The notes beneath the pieces are model-generated. The model was given only the letters and a program-made list of their open reading frames with translations, had not been told where the DNA came from and did no database searches. Positions 1 through 5,058 of a DNA stretch of 5,058 nt are shown piece by piece. This stretch comes from Rhodospirillales bacterium (GTDB lineage: Bacteria; Pseudomonadota; Alphaproteobacteria; Rhodospirillales_A; JACZKS01): assembly GCA_018648445.1 (NCBI GenBank), contig JABGRG010000170.1:1-5058 (forward strand), written 5' to 3'. A program made the position numbers and the translations under genes. Each line of letters begins with the position of its first letter. Position 1 is the stretch's first letter.

Positions 1-1
1 C

Positions 2-787
2 TTCCAGCGGCTTGACGCGACGGAGTCCGATGCCACCGGGAAATCAATTCTGGCGACCATGATCCACAACATCGACATCGCCGAAGACACCGACAATCTG
101 CTATGCCAGGACACTGGCATCCCCATCTATAACGTCACCATCGGGCGCGGCGTGCAGCTCGACGGCGTCGACCTCAAGGCCGCTATCCGACAAGGCTGCG
201 CGCGGGCGACGACGGAGTATCCGCTGCGCTCGTCGGTCGTCCACCCGGTGACGCGGGTAAACGAGCATACCTCGTCAGGGCGCAGGGTGCCGGTCATCAA
301 TGTCGATTTTTCTGAACATCCCGATGAGTTGGTAATCGAAATGATCCCCAAAGGGTCTGGCTCGGAAAACGGCTCGTTTCTGAAAATGTGCATTCCTGCC
401 GAAGGGGTGGCCGGTATCAAAACCTTCGTCATCGACCGTGTGCTGGAAGCCGGGGGCAAAGTCTGTCCGCCGACCATCGTCGGGGTCGGTGTCGGCGGCA
501 CGGCAGACCTGTGCACCAAGATGGCGAAAATCGCCGCTACGCGATCATTGGGCTCGGTATGTGACGACCCGGAGGGAGCGAAACTGGAACAGGAACTCAG
601 CGATGCGGTCAACACTCTCGGCATCGGGCCGCAGGGACTGGGCGGCGACTCAACGTCGTTTGCGGTTCATGTGGAAACGGCAGCGACCCACATCACCATG
701 AATCCGGTGGCGGTTAATATCCAGTGTCATTCGGCCCGGCGCGCCCGGGCCACATTCACGCCCGGCGGCGTAGAGATAGGGTTTTAG
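2..787 (+). CDS. Class I fumarate hydratase-type enzyme, alpha subunit (5'-truncated by window edge)
   Basis: This is the catalytic alpha subunit of a two-subunit, iron-sulfur class I hydro-lyase. The fumarase family adds water to fumarate to give malate in the cytoplasm; the related TtdA dehydrates tartrate. Counting from the Met at nt 59, the three expected 4Fe-4S cysteines are visible: C16 in CQDTG, C136 in CPPTIVG and C223 in QCHSARR. Other family positions are PLR (R57), GSEN (101-104), GPQGLGG (190-196) and AATH (H211, 12 residues before C223, as in characterised fumarases). The frame is open back to the window edge and the upstream residues look family-like (SILATMIHN), so nt 59 is internal and perhaps 30-50 N-terminal residues are missing. 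The QCHSARRA ending favours fumarase over TtdA, which I recall having WAHRR there. The usual KGGGSEN is KGSGSEN here. It ends 2 bases before the beta subunit. Family assignment is firm; the exact substrate is not. Confidence 0.93.
   Translation, partial: FQRLDATESDATGKSILATMIHNIDIAEDTDNLLCQDTGIPIYNVTIGRGVQLDGVDLKAAIRQGCARATTEYPLRSSVVHPVTRVNEHTSSGRRVPVINVDFSEHPDELVIEMIPKGSGSENGSFLKMCIPAEGVAGIKTFVIDRVLEAGGKVCPPTIVGVGVGGTADLCTKMAKIAATRSLGSVCDDPEGAKLEQELSDAVNTLGIGPQGLGGDSTSFAVHVETAATHITMNPVAVNIQCHSARRARATFTPGGVEIGF
774..780 (+). promoter_or_regulatory. Weak ribosome binding site for the beta subunit
   Basis: AGATAGG lies 9 bases before the ATG at 790 and inside the last codons of the alpha subunit. 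It is a poor match to AGGAGG, but it sits at a workable distance and supports the ATG at 790 over the in-frame ATG at 724. Translational coupling to the alpha subunit, whose stop is 2 bases upstream, probably helps. Confidence 0.4.
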
Positions 788-789
788 AT

Positions 790-1401
790 ATGGCGGAACA
801 TGAATTCCATATGCCGGTGTCGGAAGACGATGTGCGCAGCCTTCGTGTCGGCGACCACGTGGTGTTGCAGGATATTTTGTTTGGTATACGCGATGCGACT
901 CTAATTCACATGTTCGACAAAAACCGTGAAACCCGGCTTGATCTGAACGGTCACGCCGTTATCCACACGGCGCCGAATGTTAAAAAGGTGCCGGTGTCCA
1001 ATTCCTGCCCCGTCGGATACGATTCTATTTGCATCGGCACGACGACCAGCGCGCGCATGGAACGCTTCACCCGTCCGTTGATGGAAGCCAATGGTGTGCG
1101 CATGATCATCGGCAAGGGGGGGCTCGGCCCTGAAAGCGCACAGGCATTTCAGGACTTAGGGGGCGTGTACCTCGCGATCATCGGTGGTACGGCGGCGCTG
1201 GAGACTACCTGGATTGAGCAGATCTTGGACGTCGACATGGACGACCTCAATCCCGAAAGCCTGTGGCAGTTCCGCATCAAGGACTTCGGGCCGTTGCTGG
1301 TGGCGATGGATGCCAATGGCGGCAGCCTGTATGACGCGGTGCGCACTAAAGCCGAAGACAAGCGTGCCGCAGCCCTCGCCCGCATGGGCATCGACAGTTG
1401 A
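790..1401 (+). CDS. Class I fumarate hydratase-type enzyme, beta subunit
   Basis: A 203-residue partner of the preceding alpha subunit. In this family the beta subunit (C-terminal half of one-chain fumarases) supplies substrate-binding residues. Visible are R34 in the IRD motif, GTTTSARM with T85 and R89 (normally GPTTSxRM), IGKGG with K109, and PESLWQFRIKDFGPLL near residues 156-171. These match the Arg, Thr, Arg and Lys that contact substrate in class I fumarase structures. Two signature positions differ. The usual RDxxH(K/R) is RDATLI, so the His is Leu38, and the Pro of GPTTS is Thr84. Parts of the chain (DLNG, PESLW, EFGPL-like) also resemble TtdB of tartrate dehydratase. The ATG at 790 is chosen because the 22 residues encoded from 724 are Arg-rich, overlap the alpha gene and do not look like the family. 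Two-subunit hydro-lyase is sure; substrate may be fumarate, tartrate or a methylated analogue. Confidence 0.92.
   Translation: MAEHEFHMPVSEDDVRSLRVGDHVVLQDILFGIRDATLIHMFDKNRETRLDLNGHAVIHTAPNVKKVPVSNSCPVGYDSICIGTTTSARMERFTRPLMEANGVRMIIGKGGLGPESAQAFQDLGGVYLAIIGGTAALETTWIEQILDVDMDDLNPESLWQFRIKDFGPLLVAMDANGGSLYDAVRTKAEDKRAAALARMGIDS
1398..1401 (+). other. Overlapping stop/start (TTGA) coupling beta subunit to flavoprotein
   Basis: TTG (1398-1400) would start the flavoprotein and TGA (1399-1401) stops the beta subunit. Between here and the dinucleotide-binding motif (from about nt 1428) the flavoprotein frame has no ATG or GTG, so TTG at 1398 is the best start. No good Shine-Dalgarno site precedes it, which points to re-initiation by ribosomes finishing the beta subunit. 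Confidence 0.7.
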
Positions 1402-3116
1402 GCGATTTTGAGACTATTGAGACAGACGTTCTGATCCTGGGTGCGGGCGGCGCTGGGCTGTTCGCGGCCCTGCACGCCTCAAGTGCTGCGCCTGATCTTT
1501 CCATTACCGTTGCGGTCAAGGGCTTGTTGGGTAAATGCGGCTGCACCCGCATGGTCCAAGGTGGCTACAACGTCGCTCTGGCGCCCGGCGATTCGGTCGA
1601 GCGTCATTTCATGGACACCGTCGAGGGCGGCAAGTGGCTCAACGATCAGGATCTCGCCTGGACACTGGTCGAAGAGGCCTGCGTTCGCATTCGCGAGCTG
1701 GAAAACGAGCTGGGATGTTTCTTCGACCGTAACGAAGACGGTTCCGTGCATCAAAAAGCCTTCGCCGGGCAGACGTTTGATCGCACCGTTCACAAGGGTG
1801 ACCTGACCGGCATCGAGATCATCAACCGGCTGGCGGAACAGGTGTGGTCGCGGGGATTGGGGCGGCTGGAAGACCACCGCGCGGTGGAGTTGATTCCTGC
1901 CGCCGACGGGAGCGGCATTGCCGGTGTGTTGATGATTGATATTCGCACCGGCGGGTTTGTTTTCGTTAAGGCCAAGGCGGTGCTGATGGCGACTGGTGGG
2001 GGGCCGACCATGTACCGGTTTCACACGCCATCGGGCGACAAGACCGCTGACGGCATGGCGATGGCGTTGCGCGCCGGGTTGCCGTTGCGCGATATGGAAA
2101 TGGTGCAATTCCATCCGACCGGCTTGCTGGCCGGGGCGGATACCCGGATGACCGGGACTGTATTGGAAGAAGGCCTGCGCGGTTACGGCGCGTATCTTCT
2201 GGACGGCAATGGTGATCGGTTCATGGACAAATACGACGAACGAGCCGAACGCGCTACCCGCGACATCGTCAGCCGCGCCATGTTCGAGGAAATGCGGGCC
2301 GGTAAACTGGGGCCGTTGGGTGGGCTGTATTTGTCGATGAGCCATCTCGACGAGGCTGAGGTGCGGCGTCTGTTCAAGGGCATGGTGCAGCGCTGCGCCG
2401 ATTGTGGGTTCGATCTGGCCGGTGACAAGGTCGAGGTGGTGCCGACGGCGCATTACATGATGGGCGGGATAGAGTTTACTGCGGATGGCCACACCGAATG
2501 GAACGGCTTATTCGCCGCCGGGGAAGATACCGGGGGCGTACACGGGGCCAACCGGCTGGGCGGAAACGGGGTCGCCAATTCCACCGTGTTCGGTGGCATT
2601 GCGGGCGACACCATTGGACAGTGGACGCCGGGCGAAGGCGTTTTCCGCGATCCTGACAAGGCCGCTATTGCTGTCGCCATAGACCTTTGCCGGACGCCGT
2701 TGTCAAATCCGCCCGGCGATCTGGAAGATATCCGCACGCGGCTCGCCGATATCATGTGGGAGGATGTCGGCATCGTCCGTGATGCGGCCTCGTTAAACCG
2801 CGCCCTGGGTGGGTTGACGGCGTTGGAGGCGGACTTGAGCAGCATCGGTGTGGATGGAGGCAATCTGGCCTATAACCTGACCTGGCACGACTGGATGAAC
2901 CTGAAAAACCTGATTTTGGTGTCGCGCGCTATTACGGCGGCGGCCATAGCCCGCGACGATTCCCGGGGCGCCCATTACCGCGCCGATTTTCCCGAGACCC
3001 GCAATCTGGAAACCTCGTCCTTTACCCGTGTGCGGTTGGTGGGGGATGATATTGAAACCACTGCCGAGCCGGTCGTCTTCACCCGCGTCAAACCGGGTGA
3101 GACGCTGTTGGATTGA
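1398..3116 (+). CDS. FAD-dependent fumarate reductase/succinate dehydrogenase-like flavoprotein (orphan)
   Basis: A 572-residue flavoprotein of the FrdA/SdhA/NadB superfamily, which moves two electrons between FAD and a C4 dicarboxylate. It has the dinucleotide-binding motif LGAGGAG (14-20), the QGGYNVAL loop (54-61), and all dicarboxylate-site residues expected from FrdA: H239 in FHPTG, E258 in EEGLRG, R288 in TRDIV (the proton-transfer Arg in FrdA), H352 in PTAHYMMGG and R386 in HGANRLGGNG. A C-terminal SRGAHYRADFP (522-532) is typical of SdhA/FrdA. The position of the His that covalently binds FAD in SdhA/FrdA is Cys49 (KCGCTRM), so ordinary 8-alpha-histidyl FAD is not expected. There is no signal peptide, so it should be cytoplasmic. 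No FrdB-like or membrane-anchor gene is in the window. It follows the hydratase by overlap and precedes the VOC gene by 13 bases. L-aspartate oxidase is a weaker alternative; the AHYMMGGIE region looks more like FrdA than NadB. Confidence 0.88.
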   Translation: MSDFETIETDVLILGAGGAGLFAALHASSAAPDLSITVAVKGLLGKCGCTRMVQGGYNVALAPGDSVERHFMDTVEGGKWLNDQDLAWTLVEEACVRIRELENELGCFFDRNEDGSVHQKAFAGQTFDRTVHKGDLTGIEIINRLAEQVWSRGLGRLEDHRAVELIPAADGSGIAGVLMIDIRTGGFVFVKAKAVLMATGGGPTMYRFHTPSGDKTADGMAMALRAGLPLRDMEMVQFHPTGLLAGADTRMTGTVLEEGLRGYGAYLLDGNGDRFMDKYDERAERATRDIVSRAMFEEMRAGKLGPLGGLYLSMSHLDEAEVRRLFKGMVQRCADCGFDLAGDKVEVVPTAHYMMGGIEFTADGHTEWNGLFAAGEDTGGVHGANRLGGNGVANSTVFGGIAGDTIGQWTPGEGVFRDPDKAAIAVAIDLCRTPLSNPPGDLEDIRTRLADIMWEDVGIVRDAASLNRALGGLTALEADLSSIGVDGGNLAYNLTWHDWMNLKNLILVSRAITAAAIARDDSRGAHYRADFPETRNLETSSFTRVRLVGDDIETTAEPVVFTRVKPGETLLD

Positions 3117-3117
3117 T

Positions 3118-3123
3118 AAGGAG
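3118..3123 (+). promoter_or_regulatory. Strong ribosome binding site for the VOC gene
   Basis: AAGGAG lies 6 bases before the ATG at 3130 and just after the flavoprotein stop (3114-3116). This fixes the VOC start at 3130 rather than the in-frame ATG at 3028. It is the best Shine-Dalgarno match in the plus-strand operon, so the last gene may be translated more independently than the coupled genes before it. Confidence 0.8.
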
Positions 3124-3129
3124 ACCGCC

Positions 3130-3612
3130 ATGATCAAGGGCCTGCACCACAATGCCTATCGCTGTCGGGACTCCGAGGAAACGCGAAAATTTTATGAAGA
3201 ATTTCTCGGCCTGCCGCTGGTCGGCTCGCTGGAAATCAAGGAGACCAAGACCGGGCGGAAAACCGATGTCCTGCACACTTTTTACCAAATGGACGACGGC
3301 TCGTGCCTGGCCTTTTTCGAGGCCCCGGACCGGCCCTTCGAGTTCAAGGACCAGCACGATTACGACCTGCACATCGCGTTGGAGGTAACGCCCGAGGATT
3401 TGCAGGCCATGTTTGAGAAGGGCAAGGCCGAAGGCATGGAGCCCCGGGGTATCGCCGATCACCATTTCGTCCACTCCATCTACTTCCGCGACCCCAATGG
3501 ATATGTCATTGAGTTGACGGCGAAGACGGACGACCACGATTCCGACCTCGATCCCACGATCAATAACGCCCGTGGCATCCTTGATGACTGGCAGGCGTCG
3601 AAAGTGGGATGA
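3130..3612 (+). CDS. VOC-superfamily metalloprotein (glyoxalase/extradiol dioxygenase fold)
   Basis: A 160-residue protein of the vicinal oxygen chelate fold, built from two beta-alpha-beta-beta-beta modules. Module one runs from about GLHHNAYRC (4-12) through ETRKFYEEFLGL (17-28) to CLAFFEAP (59-66). Module two runs from DLHIALEV (79-86) to FRDPNGYVIEL (119-129). Candidate metal ligands are H7, E64, H81 and E128. Their spacing is close to the four ligands of E. coli glyoxalase I, and it also contains the His-His-Glu set of type I extradiol dioxygenases. A hydrophilic tail follows (about 132-160). The family includes lyases, isomerases, epimerases and dioxygenases, so the reaction cannot be named from sequence alone. 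As last gene of the operon it probably acts on the same small-molecule pathway as the hydratase and flavoprotein, or removes a reactive by-product. No signal peptide is seen. Its stop is 9 bases from the end of the convergent ubiV. Confidence 0.88.
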   Translation: MIKGLHHNAYRCRDSEETRKFYEEFLGLPLVGSLEIKETKTGRKTDVLHTFYQMDDGSCLAFFEAPDRPFEFKDQHDYDLHIALEVTPEDLQAMFEKGKAEGMEPRGIADHHFVHSIYFRDPNGYVIELTAKTDDHDSDLDPTINNARGILDDWQASKVG

Positions 3613-3621
3613 GCCTCTAAG
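3613..3621. other. Nine-base gap between convergent genes, no terminator seen
   Basis: The VOC stop (3610-3612) and the ubiV stop on the other strand (3622-3624) are separated by 9 bases. I looked for a GC-rich inverted repeat with a T-run on either strand between about 3590 and 3660 and found none; TAAGCT occurs twice here only as a direct repeat. Transcripts from both sides may therefore overlap or end by another route such as Rho. Confidence 0.6.
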
Positions 3622-4512
3622 CTAAGAAATGTAAGCTGCGCCTTCCTTGTCGTGGAAAAATCCGTTTGAGAACGGAGCGAAACCGGCATTTTCCGCCAGC
3701 TTTTCCTGCCCCTCCAAAACCGTTATCCATCCGTCCAGTACCTCGCGGAAGGTTTGTGCGACGGCGACCATGTTGATGGCATGAGGCCAGATTCGGAAGG
3801 CGTTAATACCTAAGTGATGAAGGTCGTCCAGTTCGCCAATCAGGTTGCCGATTTTATGGGATAAGGTTTGGCAGCCGTTTACGGCAAGGAAATCTTCTCC
3901 ATCCAGGGTTTCCACGGTCATGCCGTTCAAATCTTCGGCGCAAACGAATTGGCATTTCGATTTGTGCAGGCCGTGGGCGCGGGCGTGATAACAACGCGCC
4001 GAAATCGCTAGCGGTACTCGCCCGAATACTTGCGCTTCCAGTTCAGTGGTGGTGGATTTGGCTACTGCGGATAATGATTGCGACGGTAATTCCCAAGGTA
4101 GCGATATTCGGGTGGCCCCCTGGTTTGCCAGGTATTCCAATGTGCCTTCGTTATAGACATTGATAAAAGGGCCGATAACGTGGGGCCGCCCTGCCAACAG
4201 GGCGGCGGTGCCGATGTCATTGGCTTCGATCAACATGTCCGTATTTTCAGACAAATCAATGACTTGGGCTATTTCCGCCTCGCTCATGATCAAGGCCAGG
4301 GTTGAGAGGATGACCTGTTTTCCGCCGCGCTGGAGACGTTCCACGACTTCCGGCACATAAGGGGCGAAAAAGGATGTTCGCTTGGAACACACCACCTCGC
4401 CCAAATACACCGTGTCGACGGACGCTTCGTCGGCGATGCGGAAATAGAAATCGCGTTTTTTTTCGGCCTCCCAATGGAACAACACAGGACCGAGAGAAAG
4501 TTTAGCCGTCAT
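3622..4512 (-). CDS. ubiV: Anaerobic ubiquinone biosynthesis protein UbiV (U32 family)
   Basis: A 296-residue U32-family protein matching UbiV (formerly YhbV), about the length of the E. coli protein. UbiV binds a 4Fe-4S cluster, pairs with UbiU and, with the lipid-carrier-like UbiT, allows ring hydroxylation in ubiquinone synthesis without oxygen. Seen here are the N-terminus LSLGPVLFHW (5-14), YLGEVVCSKR with C42, LSTLAL (68-73), and the diagnostic C-x12-C-x3-C at C173, C186 and C190; with C42 these make the expected four cluster ligands. Further on is VNGCQTLSHK, corresponding to VLNGIQTMSG in E. coli as I recall it. The ATG at 4512 is preferred over the in-frame ATG at 4533 because it has a good ribosome site and gives the usual short N-terminus. 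It lies 11 bases downstream of ubiU on the same strand, almost certainly cotranscribed. Older annotations call such proteins peptidases or collagenases; that is unlikely to be their role. Confidence 0.95.
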   Translation of the reverse strand: MTAKLSLGPVLFHWEAEKKRDFYFRIADEASVDTVYLGEVVCSKRTSFFAPYVPEVVERLQRGGKQVILSTLALIMSEAEIAQVIDLSENTDMLIEANDIGTAALLAGRPHVIGPFINVYNEGTLEYLANQGATRISLPWELPSQSLSAVAKSTTTELEAQVFGRVPLAISARCYHARAHGLHKSKCQFVCAEDLNGMTVETLDGEDFLAVNGCQTLSHKIGNLIGELDDLHHLGINAFRIWPHAINMVAVAQTFREVLDGWITVLEGQEKLAENAGFAPFSNGFFHDKEGAAYIS

Positions 4513-4517
4513 TGGGG

Positions 4518-4522
4518 CTCCT
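4518..4522 (-). promoter_or_regulatory. Ribosome binding site that decides the ubiV start
   Basis: On the minus strand, AGGAG lies 5 bases before the ATG at 4512-4510. It begins just 1 base after the ubiU stop codon (4526-4524). It supports the ATG at 4512 and argues against the ATG at 4533, which would overlap ubiU by 10 bases. Confidence 0.78.
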
Positions 4523-4523
4523 G

Positions 4524-5058
4524 TTATTGCCATTGTTTCTCAAAGGCGCCGGTTGTCCCACGACCACCTTCTGTTACATCGTCCAGGGCGTTTGTTGGTA
4601 TGGGGTCGCCACGCGCCGCCGCATCGACCGCATCGCGGAAAACCGAGACGACGTTGCTGACGTAGGCGCGACCGCGTTGACGTCCTTCGATTTTCAAGGC
4701 CGAGACCCCCGCCGCCGCCAGTTCCGGCAGCAAACTCAATACGTTGAGCGAGGCCGGTTCTTCGAACAAATAGGACGCTTCATTGCGGGAAACGAAACGT
4801 CCTTTGCACAATGTCGGGTACCCCGCCGCTTCGTCATCGGAAAACATGTTAAGGGTGTAATCGCCGAGTCTGGAGATCAGGTTGCCGTCACGTTTTTCAT
4901 AACGGACATGGCTCGCCGGGGAACACACACCGTCGGTGTTAGGGGATTGGCCGGTGACATAGGAGGATAGCGAACATCTTCCTTCGGCCATCACGCACAT
5001 GCCGCCAAAAGCAAAGACCTCGGTCTCGACGGGTATTCGGGCATTCAGGGCGGCGATT
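4524..5058 (-). CDS. ubiU: Anaerobic ubiquinone biosynthesis protein UbiU, C-terminal part (cut by window edge)
   Basis: The last 177 residues of UbiU (formerly YhbU), the U32-family partner of UbiV in oxygen-independent ubiquinone ring hydroxylation. The four 4Fe-4S ligands are present: C-x6-C in MCVMAEGRC (codons 4997-4995 and 4976-4974), the Cys of GVCSPA, and the Cys of PTLCKGR. The spacings of 7, 17 and 39 residues equal those I recall for E. coli UbiU (C169, C176, C193, C232). SSYVTGQSPNT, EEPASLN, LLPEL and KIEGRQR further match the family. The frame is open to the right edge with family-like residues (ETEVFAFGG), so the Met at nt 5000 is internal and roughly 150 N-terminal residues lie outside. 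It ends 11 bases before ubiV. The promoter, any Fnr-type control site and ubiT, if linked, would be beyond the window. Confidence 0.95.
   Translation of the reverse strand, partial: IAALNARIPVETEVFAFGGMCVMAEGRCSLSSYVTGQSPNTDGVCSPASHVRYEKRDGNLISRLGDYTLNMFSDDEAAGYPTLCKGRFVSRNEASYLFEEPASLNVLSLLPELAAAGVSALKIEGRQRGRAYVSNVVSVFRDAVDAAARGDPIPTNALDDVTEGGRGTTGAFEKQWQ

Noticed and set aside
59..61. ATG at 59 as the true start of the hydratase alpha subunit
   Set aside because: The frame is open to the left edge and encodes family-like residues just upstream; starting here would leave only 15 residues before the first cluster cysteine, far fewer than usual.
127..624. Minus-strand open frame opposite the hydratase alpha subunit
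   Set aside because: Low-complexity Ser/Pro/Thr-rich product with no family resemblance, lying opposite a strongly conserved gene.
733..751. GC-rich inverted repeat (6-base arms, 7-base loop) near the end of the alpha subunit, considered as a terminator or processing site
   Set aside because: It lies inside codons for the conserved ARRARA region, has no T-run, and the next gene continues the same enzyme; base composition explains it.
724..789. In-frame ATG at 724 as an N-terminal extension of the beta subunit
   Set aside because: The extension overlaps the alpha gene, is Arg-rich and unlike the family, and the ATG at 790 directly follows the alpha stop with a weak ribosome site.
1479..2492. 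Long open frame (337 codons) on the minus strand inside the flavoprotein gene
   Set aside because: The translation shows no recognisable motif and is rich in His, Gln and Arg, typical of antisense frames in GC-rich coding DNA; the plus-strand gene is fully supported by conserved motifs.
1398..3116. L-aspartate oxidase (NadB) as the main call for the flavoprotein
   Set aside because: Overall motifs (PTAHYMMGGIE, HGANRLGGNG, SRGAHYRADFP) fit FrdA/SdhA better and no nadA or nadC neighbour is present; kept only as a weak alternative.
4513..4533. ATG at 4533 (minus strand) as the ubiV start
   Set aside because: It would overlap ubiU by 10 bases and add 7 residues not usual for UbiV, while the ATG at 4512 has AGGAG at 5-base spacing.
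4512..4970. Plus-strand open frame opposite ubiU
   Set aside because: The minus-strand reading matches UbiU with all four cluster cysteines at the expected spacing; the plus-strand product is an antisense shadow.
3622..5058. U32 peptidase/collagenase role for the two minus-strand genes
   Set aside because: Both show the specific four-cysteine patterns and sequence blocks of UbiV and UbiU, whose established role is oxygen-independent ubiquinone synthesis.

Overview
The window is almost wholly protein-coding: about 99% of it is six genes in two convergent blocks. GC content is high by eye, and the gene set (ubiquinone-linked, anaerobic-type UbiU/UbiV beside a two-subunit iron-sulfur fumarase) suggests a facultatively anaerobic or microaerobic proteobacterium. 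An alphaproteobacterium is my best guess, but nothing in the window fixes the taxon. I see no tRNA, rRNA, CRISPR array, insertion sequence or integration site, and no gene-free stretch longer than 11 bases.

Block 1 (plus strand, 1-3612) is a tightly packed four-gene operon. It begins with the alpha subunit of a class I (4Fe-4S) fumarate hydratase-type enzyme, cut by the left edge. The beta subunit follows 2 bases after the alpha stop. Next is a 572-residue FAD flavoprotein of the fumarate reductase/succinate dehydrogenase/aspartate oxidase superfamily, which appears to start at a TTG overlapping the beta stop by 3 bases. The last gene is a 160-residue VOC (glyoxalase/extradiol dioxygenase fold) protein behind a strong Shine-Dalgarno site. 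The hydratase and the flavoprotein keep the key dicarboxylate-handling residues. Together they could interconvert succinate, fumarate and malate, or the same series on a substituted C4 acid. No iron-sulfur or membrane-anchor subunit for the flavoprotein lies in the window.

Block 2 (minus strand, 3622-5058) holds ubiU, cut by the right edge, followed by ubiV. Both are U32-family proteins with their four cluster cysteines. In known systems they form a heterodimer that, with UbiT, supports oxygen-independent hydroxylation of the ubiquinone ring. The two blocks meet tail to tail with only 9 bases between stop codons and no recognisable terminator.

The most interesting part is block 1. It is an orphan fumarate reductase-like flavoprotein with Cys in place of the usual FAD-linking His, coupled to a fumarase-like hydratase with altered signature positions and to a VOC protein with a full metal-ligand set. 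This looks like a dedicated dicarboxylate module of uncertain substrate, next to genes for anaerobic quinone synthesis.
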